The notes under the pieces are model-generated. The model ran no database searches. It saw only the letters and a program-made list of their open reading frames with translations, and was not told the origin of the DNA. A stretch of DNA of 36,511 bases from Collinsella aerofaciens (lineage in GTDB: Bacteria > Actinomycetota > Coriobacteriia > Coriobacteriales > Coriobacteriaceae): NCBI GenBank assembly GCA_905213325.1, contig CAJMHW010000021.1:1-36511 (forward strand), given 5' to 3'. The translations under genes and the position numbers were made by a program. Shown piece after piece: positions 7,985 through 16,675 of this stretch; the stretch's first letter is position 1; each line of letters starts with the position of its first letter.

Positions 7985-9046
7985 ATGTCCAAAGCACTCG
8001 ACCCCAAAGACACCTGCGTCCTCGTTACCGGTGGTGCCGGCTTTATCGGCTCGCACACCGTCGTTCAGCTGCTCGAGGGTGGCTACCAGGTCGTCATCGT
8101 CGATGATCTCTCCAACTCCAGCGCCGTCGCCGTCGACCGCGTCAAGACCATCGTGGGCGACGAGGCCGCCAAGAACCTCACCTTCTACGAGGCCAACGTG
8201 CTCGACCGCGAGGCCATGAACAAGATCTTCGACACCCATCAGATCGACCGCGTCATCCACTTCGCCGGCTTTAAGGCCGTCGGCGAGTCGGTGAGCAAGC
8301 CCGTCGAGTACTATCACAACAACATCGAGAACACCCTGGTGCTCGTCGACGTCATGCGCAACCATGGCTGCAAGTCCATCATCTTCTCGAGCTCCTCGAC
8401 CGTCTACGGCGATCCGGACAACCCGCCCGTCACCGAGGAAGACCCCAAGAAGCCCGCAACCAACCCCTATGGCTGGACCAAGTGGATGATTGAGCAGATC
8501 CTTATGGACGTTCACACCGCAGACCCCGAGTGGGACGTTGTGCTGCTCCGCTACTTCAATCCCATCGGCGCCCATCCGTCGGGCCTGATCGGCGAGGACC
8601 CCAAGGGTATCCCCAACAACCTGGTACCCTATGTCGCGCAGGTTGCCGTGGGTAAGCTCGAGGCCGTTCAGGTCTTTGGCAATGACTACCCCACCCCCGA
8701 CGGTACCGGCGTGCGCGACTATATCCACGTTTGTGACCTGGCCTCGGGCCACGTTGCCGCCCTCAACTGGATGAACGGCAAGACCGGCGTCGAGATCTTT
8801 AACCTGGGCACCGGCACCGGTACCTCGGTACTCGAGGTCGTCGCCGCCTTCTCCAAGGCTTGTGGCAAGGAGCTGCCCTACGTGATCCGCGAGCGCCGCG
8901 CCGGCGACATCGCTGCCAACTGGTGCGATGCCTCCAAGGCCGAGCGCATGATGGGCTGGAAGGCCCAGTACGACATCGCGGACATGTGCCGCGATAGCTG
9001 GAACTGGCAGAGCCACAACCCCAACGGCTTCGCCGACGCCGAGTAG
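7985..9046 (+). CDS. galE: UDP-glucose 4-epimerase
   Basis: The 353-aa protein is an extended short-chain dehydrogenase of GalE type. It interconverts UDP-glucose and UDP-galactose with bound NAD in the Leloir pathway. Visible motifs are the N-terminal Rossmann GGAGFIGSHTVVQLLEGGY with IVDDLSNS, the IHFAGFKAVGESVSKPVEYY segment, the catalytic Ser region IFSSSSTVYGD, the catalytic YxxxK as YGWTKWMIEQ, and RYFNPIGAHPSGLIGEDP and DGTGVRDYIHVCDLASGH, which are typical of GalE. GGAG precedes the ATG by 6 nt. It is followed by a strong terminator and then malQ and glgP, so it is a separate unit. It may supply UDP-galactose for envelope polysaccharides. Confidence 0.95.
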   Translation: MSKALDPKDTCVLVTGGAGFIGSHTVVQLLEGGYQVVIVDDLSNSSAVAVDRVKTIVGDEAAKNLTFYEANVLDREAMNKIFDTHQIDRVIHFAGFKAVGESVSKPVEYYHNNIENTLVLVDVMRNHGCKSIIFSSSSTVYGDPDNPPVTEEDPKKPATNPYGWTKWMIEQILMDVHTADPEWDVVLLRYFNPIGAHPSGLIGEDPKGIPNNLVPYVAQVAVGKLEAVQVFGNDYPTPDGTGVRDYIHVCDLASGHVAALNWMNGKTGVEIFNLGTGTGTSVLEVVAAFSKACGKELPYVIRERRAGDIAANWCDASKAERMMGWKAQYDIADMCRDSWNWQSHNPNGFADAE

Positions 9047-9068
9047 CAAAAACCTACATACCGTTCTT

Positions 9069-9102
9069 GCCCCGATCTCACGTTGTGAGGTCGGGGCTTT
9101 TT
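9069..9102 (+). terminator. Intrinsic terminator of galE
   Basis: A 13-bp stem (GCCCCGATCTCAC with GTGAGGTCGGGGC, one wobble pair) has a 3-nt loop and is followed directly by TTTTT. It lies 22 nt after the galE stop. Confidence 0.9.
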
Positions 9103-9150
9103 CATAGCATGTAGCCATTCGCCGAAAATCGACCAACTTTTTTATCTTGC

Positions 9151-9181
9151 CTGTACATGTTTAAACAACATGTTTTACAAT
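9151..9181 (+). promoter_or_regulatory. malQ promoter region with GTTTAAAC operator-like palindrome
   Basis: The palindrome GTTTAAAC (9159-9166) sits inside ACATGTTTAAACAACATG, directly upstream of a TACAAT -10-like box (9176-9181). The same core occurs at the GntR/PTS-HAD divergent region (19073-19080, 19195-19202), and a variant lies in front of the ABC lipoprotein (18101-18112). It is probably an operator shared with the local TreR-like GntR regulator. Confidence 0.55.
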
Positions 9182-9266
9182 AGGCGTGTCGAATCAGAAC
9201 ATCGGAGGCGGACTGCACACCCATCGGCAGGCCGACCCCACAACAAGAAGGTTGGTGAGCGCATTC

Positions 9267-10772
9267 ATGGAGCGTGCAAGCGGCGTCCTCATGCCCGTCT
9301 CATCTCTGCCCGGACCATATGGAATCGGCGGCTTTGGCTGGAATGCCTACGACTTCGTCGTTTTTCTCGCCTCGTGCAAACAACATTACTGGCAGATTCT
9401 GCCCCTTACGACGACCAGCTATGGCGATTCGCCCTATCAGTCGTTCTCGGCCCGCGCAGGCAACCCCAACTTTATCGACTTTGCCGAGCTTATCGAGGCA
9501 GGGTATCTGGAGCAGCGCGATATCGATGGTGTGTATCTGGGATCCAACCCCAGCAATGTCGACTACGGCGCTATCTTTGGCGGTCGCCGTCAGATTCTCG
9601 ACCGCGCCGCTGAGCGCTTTGCTGCCGACAAGCCGGCCGATTTTGATGACTTTATCCAGGCCAACGAGGACTGGCTCATCCCCTACTGTGAGTTCATGAC
9701 CGTCAAAGAGGAGTGCGGTCTCAAGGCGTTTTGGGAGTGGCCCGCGGAGCTCCGTACCCGCGGCGAGGCTTCCGCCAAGGTCTGCGCCGACCATCCGGCG
9801 CGTATGCTCTACCACCAGATGACGCAGTACTTCTTCGATCGCCAGTGGAGCCGCCTCAAGGCCTATGCCAATGAACGCGACATCCTGATCATCGGCGACC
9901 TGCCCATCTACGTCTCGCGTGACTCCGTCGAAATGTGGGCGACACCTGAGCTCTTTAAGATCGACGCCGCCGGCAATCCCGCAAGCGTCGCCGGCACGCC
10001 GCCCGACCAGTTCTCGGCCACCGGCCAGTACTGGGGCAACCCCATCTACGACTGGGACGCCATGGAGTCCGACGGCTTTTCCTGGTGGGAAGGCCGCATT
10101 CGCGCCGCCCTCGACATGTACGACGTCATCCGCCTGGATCACTTCCGCGGCTTCGAGGCCTATTGGGAGGTGCCGTTCTCCTCGCCCGATTCGTCCTACG
10201 GTTCGTGGACGCAGGGACCCGGCCTCAAGTTCTTCAAGACGCTCGCGGAAAAGCTCGGCACGCTGCCCATCATCGCCGAGGACCTGGGCTTCCTCACCCC
10301 CGGCGTCATCGATATGCGCGACAACTCGGGCTTCCCCGGCATGAAGATCCTGCAGTTTGCCTTTGAGGGCGCCAACTCGTACTACCTGCCGCACAACTAC
10401 ATTGCCAACACCGTCGCCTACGTGGGCACCCACGACAACGAGACGGCACGCGGCTGGTTTGAAGGAACGGCTACCCCGCGTCAGCGCGAGCAGGCAGCCC
10501 TGTACACCCATCAGCAGGCCGGCGAGTCCATGGCCGACGCACTCAATCGCACCATCGCCGCCAGCGTGAGCGACACGTGCATCTACACCATGCAGGACCT
10601 GCTCAACTTGGGCAACGAGGCGCGCATCAACACCCCTGCCACGTTGGGCGGCAACTGGACCTGGCGCATGCTCGACGGCGCCATCACCCGCGAGCTCGAG
10701 CACAAACTCACCGACTGGACCGAGACCTACTTCCGCATCCCGTCGGAAGCCGAAATCGAGCTTCCTCAATAG
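9267..10772 (+). CDS. malQ: 4-alpha-glucanotransferase (amylomaltase, GH77)
   Basis: The 501-aa protein is a cytosolic GH77 enzyme that transfers alpha-1,4-glucan segments between maltodextrins and releases glucose. Family motifs are QILPLTTTSYGDSPYQSFSARAGNPNFID near the N-terminus, GDLPIYVSRDSVEMWA, and VAGTPPDQFSATGQYWGNPIYDW. The nucleophile Asp is in DVIRLDHFRGFEAYWEVP, the acid/base Glu in IIAEDLGFLTPGV, and the third carboxylate region is GTHDNETARGW. The frame is open upstream to a GTG at 9186. That codon is only 5 nt after a -10-like TACAAT and would lie at or before the transcript start. The ATG at 9267 with GGTGAG 7 nt upstream is therefore chosen. It works with the following glycogen phosphorylase. 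Confidence 0.93.
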   Translation: MERASGVLMPVSSLPGPYGIGGFGWNAYDFVVFLASCKQHYWQILPLTTTSYGDSPYQSFSARAGNPNFIDFAELIEAGYLEQRDIDGVYLGSNPSNVDYGAIFGGRRQILDRAAERFAADKPADFDDFIQANEDWLIPYCEFMTVKEECGLKAFWEWPAELRTRGEASAKVCADHPARMLYHQMTQYFFDRQWSRLKAYANERDILIIGDLPIYVSRDSVEMWATPELFKIDAAGNPASVAGTPPDQFSATGQYWGNPIYDWDAMESDGFSWWEGRIRAALDMYDVIRLDHFRGFEAYWEVPFSSPDSSYGSWTQGPGLKFFKTLAEKLGTLPIIAEDLGFLTPGVIDMRDNSGFPGMKILQFAFEGANSYYLPHNYIANTVAYVGTHDNETARGWFEGTATPRQREQAALYTHQQAGESMADALNRTIAASVSDTCIYTMQDLLNLGNEARINTPATLGGNWTWRMLDGAITRELEHKLTDWTETYFRIPSEAEIELPQ

Positions 10773-10825
10773 GAGCTACCGCGCCCGACCCGACCCCACC
10801 CCACCGTGCGGACGCGACCGCTTTT

Positions 10826-10868
10826 CCCGCGCGAGGCCACCCCAATCCCCTCGCGCGGGCTTCTTTTG
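10826..10868 (+). terminator. Terminator between malQ and glgP
   Basis: An 11-bp GC-rich stem (CCCGCGCGAGG / CCTCGCGCGGG, arms 10826-10836 and 10849-10859) is followed by CTTCTTTTG. It lies 53 nt after malQ and 38 nt before the glgP start codon. It would stop or reduce read-through, so glgP expression may depend on partial read-through or an undetected promoter. Confidence 0.75.
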
Positions 10869-10906
10869 AATTTCTGACATGTCGTCAACTCACCACAGGA
10901 GGAAAC

Positions 10907-13174
10907 ATGCCCCGTATCGATCTTGCGGATCTTGCCGAGCAATCCTTCGGAACTTCGCTCGAGCAACTCGATGACCGCCGCATTTACAAACTGCTGGTCA
11001 AGCTCGTACAGGAGCGCTCCGCCGCCTGCCCGCTCAACAATGGCAAGAAAAAGCTCTATTACATCTCTGCTGAGTTTTTGATTGGCAAGCTGCTCATCAA
11101 CAACATGATCGACCTCGGCATCTACGACAAGGTTAAGGACCAGCTCACCGCCGCAGGCCACGACCTCAACAAGATCGAGGAGTTTGAGGTCGAGCCCTCG
11201 CTGGGCAACGGCGGCCTGGGCCGTCTGGCCGCGTGCTTCCTGGATTCCATTGCCACGCTGGGCCTTACCGGTGACGGTGTGGGTCTCAATTACCATTACG
11301 GCCTGTTCCGCCAGCGCTTTGCCGACAACCAGCAAAAGGCCGTCCCCGACGAGTGGCTTGGCGAGCAGGACATCCTGATCGATGACGACCGCTCCTACAC
11401 CGTCGAGTTTGGCGATTTTGCCGTCACCTCCAAGCTCGTCAACATCGATGTGCCCGGTTACGGCCAGCCCACCAAGAACCGCCTGCGTCTGTTTGACCTG
11501 GCAAGTGTCGACGACGGCCTGGTCCCCGGCAGCTCCATCGACTTCGACAAGACCGAGATCGCCAAGAACCTCACCTTGTTCCTCTATCCGGATGATTCCG
11601 ATGAGCAGGGCCGCCTGCTTCGCATCTTCCAGGAGTACTTCATGGTGAGCAACGCCGCCCAGCTCCTGATCGACGAGGCCGTCGAGCGCGGCAGTAACCT
11701 GCACGACCTGGCCGACTACGCCGTGGTCCAGATCAACGACACGCACCCCACCATGGTCATTCCCGAGCTCATCCGCCTGCTCACCACCGAGCACGACATC
11801 GAGTTTGACGAGGCCGTTACCATCGTGCGCTCCATGGTCGCCTACACCAACCACACGATCCTTGCCGAGGCGCTCGAGAAGTGGCCGCTCGCCAGCCTGC
11901 AGAAGGTCTCGCCCGCCATCGCCGACATCATCGTCAAGCTCGACGAGGTTGCCAAGGCCGAGCACGACGACCCACGCGTCGCCATCATCGACGAGTACGA
12001 CACCGTCCACATGGCCCATATGGACATTCACTTTGGCTTCTCCATCAATGGCGTCGCCGCACTCCACACCAAGATTCTGGAGGACACCGAGCTTCACCCG
12101 TTCTACGAGATCTATCCCGAGAAGTTCTCCAACAAAACCAACGGCATCACCTTCCGCCGTTGGATCCATGGCGCCAACCCCGCGCTTGCCAGCTTGCTCG
12201 ACGATGTGATCGGCACCGACTGGCGCAGTACCGGCGACCTAAGCAAGCTCGCCGAATTCGCTAATGACAAGGATGTACTTGAACGCCTGGCCGCCACCAA
12301 GGCCGAGGCCAAGGCTATCATGCGCCAGTTCATGGCGCTCGAGCAGGGTGTGACCATTCCCTCCAACGCCATCATCGATGTTCAGGTCAAGCGTATCCAC
12401 GAGTACAAGCGCCAGCAGATGCTCGCGCTCTACATCATCTGGAAGTATCTCGACATCAAGAACGGCAATAAACCCGAACACCCCGTCACCATCATCTTTG
12501 GCGGCAAGGCGGCACCTGCCTACACCATCGCCCAGGACATCATCCATTTGATCCTGACACTGTCGCAGTGGATTGCAAATGATCCCGATGTGGCCCCCTA
12601 CCTGCAGGTTGTCATGATCGAAAACTACAACGTCACTGCTGCTGAGCGCGTGATTCCCGCCGCCGACATCTCCGAGCAGATCAGCCTGGCCTCCAAGGAG
12701 GCGAGCGGCACCTCCAACATGAAATTCATGCTCAACGGCGCTTTGACCCTGTGCACGCTTGACGGTGCCAATGTCGAGATCGCCGAGCTCGTGGGTGACG
12801 AGAACATCTACACCTTTGGCGCTTCCTCCAAGCAGGTCGAACAGCTCTACGCCGACGGCAGCTATGACGCCGGCGCGCTCTATCGCAAGCCCGGCATCAA
12901 GCTGCTGGTGGACTTCATCACCAACCCCGCCTTTATGGCGACCGGCAACGCCGAGCGCCTGCAGCGTCTGCACGACGACATCAAGGGCAAGGACTGGTTT
13001 ATGGCCCTGCTCGACATTGAGGAGTACATCCAGACCAAGGAGCGCGTGCTGGCAGACTACGAGGACCAGGACGCTTGGATGCGCAAGGCACTGATCAACA
13101 TCGCCAACGCCGGCACCTTCTCGTCTGACCGCACGATCTCCCAGTACAACGACGAGATTTGGCACCTGAGCTAA
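10907..13174 (+). CDS. glgP: Glycogen/maltodextrin phosphorylase (GT35)
   Basis: The 755-aa protein is a PLP-dependent alpha-glucan phosphorylase that releases glucose-1-phosphate from glycogen or maltodextrin. Motifs are YYISAEFLIGKLLINN, EPSLGNGGLGRLAACFLDS and GLNYHYGLFRQ, then LRIFQEYFMVSNAAQ, VVQINDTHPTMVIPELIRLL and TNHTILAEALEKWP. Further on are NGITFRRWI, VKRIHEYKRQQ and FGGKAAPAY. The PLP lysine lies in ASGTSNMKFMLNGALTLCTLDGANVEI. It is somewhat shorter than the 800-840 aa of many relatives, but no motif is missing. The frame extends upstream into malQ. The ATG at 10907 has a perfect AGGAGG 4 nt before it. It probably acts with MalQ on imported or stored glucans, with a promoter or read-through past the preceding hairpin. 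Confidence 0.95.
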   Translation: MPRIDLADLAEQSFGTSLEQLDDRRIYKLLVKLVQERSAACPLNNGKKKLYYISAEFLIGKLLINNMIDLGIYDKVKDQLTAAGHDLNKIEEFEVEPSLGNGGLGRLAACFLDSIATLGLTGDGVGLNYHYGLFRQRFADNQQKAVPDEWLGEQDILIDDDRSYTVEFGDFAVTSKLVNIDVPGYGQPTKNRLRLFDLASVDDGLVPGSSIDFDKTEIAKNLTLFLYPDDSDEQGRLLRIFQEYFMVSNAAQLLIDEAVERGSNLHDLADYAVVQINDTHPTMVIPELIRLLTTEHDIEFDEAVTIVRSMVAYTNHTILAEALEKWPLASLQKVSPAIADIIVKLDEVAKAEHDDPRVAIIDEYDTVHMAHMDIHFGFSINGVAALHTKILEDTELHPFYEIYPEKFSNKTNGITFRRWIHGANPALASLLDDVIGTDWRSTGDLSKLAEFANDKDVLERLAATKAEAKAIMRQFMALEQGVTIPSNAIIDVQVKRIHEYKRQQMLALYIIWKYLDIKNGNKPEHPVTIIFGGKAAPAYTIAQDIIHLILTLSQWIANDPDVAPYLQVVMIENYNVTAAERVIPAADISEQISLASKEASGTSNMKFMLNGALTLCTLDGANVEIAELVGDENIYTFGASSKQVEQLYADGSYDAGALYRKPGIKLLVDFITNPAFMATGNAERLQRLHDDIKGKDWFMALLDIEEYIQTKERVLADYEDQDAWMRKALINIANAGTFSSDRTISQYNDEIWHLS

Positions 13175-13204
13175 TTTCGTTTCCTTTACCCATCCTCTTG
13201 AAAG

Positions 13205-13234
13205 CGGAGTCGTGGCAACGCGGCTCCGTTTTTT
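13205..13234 (+). terminator. Intrinsic terminator of glgP
   Basis: The hairpin CGGAGTCG...CGGGCTCCG-like (arms ending CGGAG/CTCCG) is followed by TTTTTT at 13229-13234. It starts 31 nt after the glgP stop. Confidence 0.85.
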
Positions 13235-13271
13235 GTGCCGATACATTGACCTGTGGCCCGCTTCGACCAAA

Positions 13272-13492
13272 TTGTCTCGATCTGTAACATCTACATAGGC
13301 AAAACGGTCCTACCTGTTACAGGTCGAGACAAACACAACCACCCCGCCGAAATATCTCAATCCGTAACAACAACTCGGCAAAAACGGCCCCTGGCGTTAC
13401 GGATCGAGACATACCGGTCCTTCCCCTTGGGTTTATCTCAATCTGTAACATTTGGCCGCCGTAATCCAACCTTACTGTTACAGAACGAGACA
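13272..13492. repeat. Tandem array of three ~80-bp palindromic units
   Basis: Three units each carry inverted copies of a 15-18 bp word, roughly TCTCRATCYGTAACA, with 25-28 nt between the halves. Unit 1 arms are 13272-13289 and 13315-13332. Unit 2 arms are about 13355-13368 and 13396-13409. Unit 3 arms are about 13436-13450 and 13476-13490. The TCTC starts are at 13275, 13355 and 13436 and the GAGA ends at 13325, 13405 and 13486, so the period is 80-81 bp. Units 1 and 3 have CTGTAAC/GTTACAG where unit 2 has CCGTAAC/GTTACGG, a compensated change in both arms. The array fills the gap between the convergent glgP and msmK-like genes. Loop sequences are unrelated. Function is unknown. Confidence 0.85.
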
Positions 13493-13515
13493 AACCGTCA
13501 GACCTCCCCAACACA

Positions 13516-13554
13516 AAGAAAGGCTCCCCTCTCGCCCAGTGGACGGGAGGGGAG
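13516..13554 (-). terminator. Terminator of the ABC importer operon
   Basis: On the minus strand the stem CTCCCCTC/GAGGGGAG (13524-13531 with 13547-13554) is followed by CCTTTCTTT. It lies about 70 nt after the stop of the ATPase gene, the last gene of the operon. Confidence 0.65.
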
Positions 13555-13626
13555 TCTTATATGTGACCGCGGCAAAAGGATGGCAATACCGCAGTCGCCC
13601 AAAGGGAGGGCCTGGATGCACCGGGC

Positions 13627-14826
13627 CTAGATAAGGTTCTTGCCAGACACCTTATCGAAGAGATGGGTCGCGTTCTTCTCGAACTTGAACCAGATGGAGT
13701 CGCCCGCCTTGAGCGCACCCTTGGCCTCAAGGTCGACAACGGGAATGATCAGGACGAACTGGCCATCGGGAGCGGTCACGTGGACATGCTCGGTCGAACC
13801 CATGAGCTCGGTCACCTCGACGGTACCCTGGAGCGCACCCTCCTCGCCCTTGTCGGCAAGCAGAATCTGCTCGGGGCGCACGCCGGCCGTAATCTCCTTC
13901 ACGTCGCCGCCGTCCCAGTTGAGAGCAAGCTGAGAGCAGGTCTCGGGGGCGAGCGCCACGTTCATATCCTCGGTCTTGACGGTGAAGCCGTTGCCCGAGC
14001 GCGCCAGCTGGGCATCGAAGAAGTTCATCTGCGGCACGCCGATAAAGCCGGCAACGAAGATGTTCGCGGGATGGTTGAAGACCTCCTGCGGGGTGGCGAT
14101 CTGCTGGACGACGCCGTCCTTCATGACCACAATGCGATCGCCGAGGGTCATGGCCTCGGTCTGGTCGTGGGTGACGTAGATGAACGTGCCCTTGATCTCG
14201 TGGCGCAGCTTGATGAGCTCGGCACGCATCTGGTTACGCAGCTTGGCGTCCAGGTTGGACAGCGGCTCGTCCATCAGGAAGACCTTAGGATCACGCACGA
14301 TGGCGCGGCCGATAGCGACACGCTGACGCTGGCCGCCCGAAAGCGCCTTGGGCTTACGGTCGAGGTACTCGGTGATACCCAAGATCTCGGCAGCGGAGCG
14401 AACCTTACGGTCGATCTCGTCCTTGGGGACCTTCTTGAGCTCAAGCGTAAACGCCATGTTCTCGTACACCGTCATGTTGGGGTACAGAGCGTAGCTCTGG
14501 AACACCATGGCGATGTCGCGGTCCTTGGGCGCCACGTCGTTGACGCGCTTGCCGTCGATGAGCACATCGCCCGAGGTAATGTCCTCCAGGCCGGCAACCA
14601 TGCGCATCGTCGTGGACTTACCGCAGCCAGAGGGACCAACGAGAACGACGAACTCCTGGTCGTGAACGGTGAGGTTGAAGTCCTCTACAGCGAGCACGCC
14701 ATCCTCGGTAACCTTAAGGTTATGCTTCTTCTCCTCGGTCTTCTTCTTTTTGCCAAAGAAGCCCTTCTTTTTGGACTCGGTGTTGGGATACACCTTCTGA
14801 ACATGTTTGAGAACGATCTCGGCCAT
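13627..14826 (-). CDS. Carbohydrate ABC transporter ATP-binding protein (MsmK/UgpC/MalK type)
   Basis: The 399-aa protein is the cytosolic ATPase that energises sugar import. It has Walker A GPSGCGKST, Q-loop MVFQSYALYPNMTVYENM, signature LSGGQRQRVAIGRA, Walker B VFLMDEPLSNLD, the switch His in YVTHDQTEAM, and a C-terminal TOBE/OB domain (about 245-399; GVRPEQILL, VTELMGSTEHVHV). Oddly, a Lys-rich insertion of roughly 25 residues interrupts the first strands (residues ~17-40, with KKKGFFGKKKKTEEKK). Most MalK proteins lack this. The gene ends the operon after two permeases and a binding lipoprotein. MsmK-type ATPases often serve several importers, so it may do so here as well. Confidence 0.93.
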   Translation of the reverse strand: MAEIVLKHVQKVYPNTESKKKGFFGKKKKTEEKKHNLKVTEDGVLAVEDFNLTVHDQEFVVLVGPSGCGKSTTMRMVAGLEDITSGDVLIDGKRVNDVAPKDRDIAMVFQSYALYPNMTVYENMAFTLELKKVPKDEIDRKVRSAAEILGITEYLDRKPKALSGGQRQRVAIGRAIVRDPKVFLMDEPLSNLDAKLRNQMRAELIKLRHEIKGTFIYVTHDQTEAMTLGDRIVVMKDGVVQQIATPQEVFNHPANIFVAGFIGVPQMNFFDAQLARSGNGFTVKTEDMNVALAPETCSQLALNWDGGDVKEITAGVRPEQILLADKGEEGALQGTVEVTELMGSTEHVHVTAPDGQFVLIIPVVDLEAKGALKAGDSIWFKFEKNATHLFDKVSGKNLI

Positions 14827-14894
14827 GTCTTTACCTTTCGATGTGCGGCGCCGCGCTGAGGGGCGCCGCAGAAACTTGCAAAACAGTTACGGCA

Positions 14895-15734
14895 TCAGCC
14901 CTTGACGGCACCTGCCACCACGCCGTCGATGATGTACTTCTGGCAGAGGATGTACATGATGACGATGGGGATAACGACCATCATGATGCAGGCCATCATG
15001 GGGCCGAGCTCGACGTGGCCATAGCCGCCGCGGAAGTACTGGATCAAGATAGGAATGGTCTTGTACTTGGTGGAGTCGAGGGTGAGGTAGGGCAGCAGGT
15101 AGTCGTTCCAGACCCACATGGTCTCGAGAATGCCGACCGAAAGATAGGTGGGCTTCATGATGGGAAGGACGATTTTAAAGAACACCTGGACCGGGTTGCA
15201 GCCGTCGATCATGGCCGCCTCCTCGATCTCGAGCGGGATGTTCTTTACAAAGCCGGCGAACATAAAGACCGCCAGGCCTGCGCCAAAGCCAAGGTAGATA
15301 AAGCAGATGTTGAACGGCGTGTTGAAGCCGATGCGGTCCGCCAAATTGGACAGCGTGAACATGAGCATCTGGAACGGCACGACCATCGAGAACACGAACA
15401 GGTAATAGAAGAAGTTCGAGATCTTGTTGTTGACGCGCACCACGTACCAAGCGCACATGGAGCAGCACACCAAAATCAGCACGACCGACGTGACCGTGAT
15501 GATGAGCGAGTACATAAATGCCGAGGCAAAGCCCTGCTCGTTAAGGGCATGCATGTAGTTTGCGAGGCCGTTGAACGTCTCGGGCGTGAGCAGATCGAAT
15601 GCCGTGGTGGTGCTGATTGCAGTTGCCTTTTTAAAGGAATTGAGCGCGATCATGAACACGGGGTAGATCCACGCGAGCGACAGGATCGTAAAGAAAATCG
15701 AGAGCGCGCGGTTGATAACCTTATCGCGTTTCAT
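14895..15734 (-). CDS. Carbohydrate ABC transporter permease (MalG type)
   Basis: The 279-aa inner-membrane protein is of the BPD_transp_1/MalG class with six predicted membrane helices. The first is SIFFTILSLAWIYPVFMIAL and the last includes MVVIPIVIMYILCQKYI. The cytoplasmic EAA loop that docks the ATPase reads EEAAMIDGCNPVQVFFKIVLPIMKP. The C-terminus ends with the usual IIDGVVAGAVKG. The start codon overlaps the stop of the MalF-type gene by one base (TAATG), so the two subunits are translationally coupled. It pairs with that protein to form the pore. Substrate is probably an oligosaccharide or glycoside. Confidence 0.93.
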   Translation of the reverse strand: MKRDKVINRALSIFFTILSLAWIYPVFMIALNSFKKATAISTTTAFDLLTPETFNGLANYMHALNEQGFASAFMYSLIITVTSVVLILVCCSMCAWYVVRVNNKISNFFYYLFVFSMVVPFQMLMFTLSNLADRIGFNTPFNICFIYLGFGAGLAVFMFAGFVKNIPLEIEEAAMIDGCNPVQVFFKIVLPIMKPTYLSVGILETMWVWNDYLLPYLTLDSTKYKTIPILIQYFRGGYGHVELGPMMACIMMVVIPIVIMYILCQKYIIDGVVAGAVKG

Positions 15735-16588
15735 TACTGCTGCACCTCCTTGGACCTCGTGGCCTTAAGCTGAATCATGGAGATGGCTACGACCAGGATG
15801 CAGAAGATAACCGCCTTGGCCTGACCGATGCCCTGCCATGCGATACCGGCACGCGAATAGAACGTGTTGTAGATGTTCAGGGCGAGCATCTCGGTGGAGT
15901 GCGCGGGGGCGCCGCCGGTAAGGGCGAGGTTCTGGTCGAACAGCTTAAAGCCGTTGGTGATGGACAGGAACAGGCAGATGGTAATCGTCGGCATCAGATT
16001 GGGGATCTTAACCTTCCAGAACGTCTGCCATGCCGTGGCACCGTCAACCTTGGCGGCCTCGATGTAGTCGGACGGAATGGACTGCAGACCAGCGATGTAG
16101 ATGATCATCATGTAGCCGACCTGCTGCCACAGGGTCAGGATGATAAGGCCCCAGAAGCCGGCAGCGGAGTTAAGGGCAATGAGCTGGGCGCCCACGTTGG
16201 AGAGCAGGCAGTTGATCAGGATCTGCCAGATGTAGCCCAACACGATGCCGCCGATCAGGTTAGGCATAAAGAAGATCGTACGGAAGATGTTGGTGCCTTT
16301 GAGCGCCTTGCGGGTGAGCGCCTGCGCAATTGCCAGGGCGATCACGTTGATGAGCACCGTCGACAGGAAGGCAAACGCCACGGTAAAGAAGAACGACGTG
16401 GCAAACTGCGGATCGGACAGCGCGCGCACGTAGTTCGCGATACCGACAAAGTGCGCGTTGTTAATGGTAATAAACTGGCAGAACGAGAGATAGAAACCCT
16501 GGATAAAGGGGATCACGAACCCGATCATAAACGCCAGGCACGTGGGCAGCATAAAGAGCGGCCACCAGCGCTTGAGTGCTTTGCCCAT
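15734..16588 (-). CDS. Carbohydrate ABC transporter permease (MalF/UgpA type)
   Basis: The 284-aa inner-membrane protein has six predicted membrane helices (the first WWPLFMLPTCLAFMIGFVIP). Its EAA loop reads EAAKVDGATAWQTFWKVKIPNLMP. It lacks the long N-terminal extension of E. coli MalF, as is usual for UgpA/MsmF-like partners. It follows the binding-protein gene by 87 nt, which contain a strong palindrome, and overlaps the next permease gene by one base. It forms a heterodimeric channel with the MalG-type protein. Confidence 0.93.
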   Translation of the reverse strand: MGKALKRWWPLFMLPTCLAFMIGFVIPFIQGFYLSFCQFITINNAHFVGIANYVRALSDPQFATSFFFTVAFAFLSTVLINVIALAIAQALTRKALKGTNIFRTIFFMPNLIGGIVLGYIWQILINCLLSNVGAQLIALNSAAGFWGLIILTLWQQVGYMMIIYIAGLQSIPSDYIEAAKVDGATAWQTFWKVKIPNLMPTITICLFLSITNGFKLFDQNLALTGGAPAHSTEMLALNIYNTFYSRAGIAWQGIGQAKAVIFCILVVAISMIQLKATRSKEVQQ

Positions 16589-16608
16589 AAAAGGGTCCTT
16601 TCAATATG

Positions 16609-16644
16609 CAGGGGGCGGGCAAACCAACGTCTGCCCGCCCCCTG
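16609..16644 (-). other. 13-bp GC-rich hairpin between binding-protein and permease genes
   Basis: CAGGGGGCGGGCA and TGCCCGCCCCCTG are perfect 13-bp arms around a 10-nt loop. They lie 31 nt after the binding-protein stop on the transcribed strand. No T-run follows, so this is more likely an mRNA-stabilising or partial-stop structure that raises binding protein over permeases, as known for the malE-malF junction. Confidence 0.65.
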
Positions 16645-16675
16645 TCGCTAATCAGATAGCTTGGGCAGCAACTGC

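Noticed and set aside
13272..13492. CRISPR array
   Set aside because: The repeats alternate in orientation, vary in sequence and have unequal spacing, and there are no cas genes. The structure is a palindromic array rather than direct repeats with spacers.
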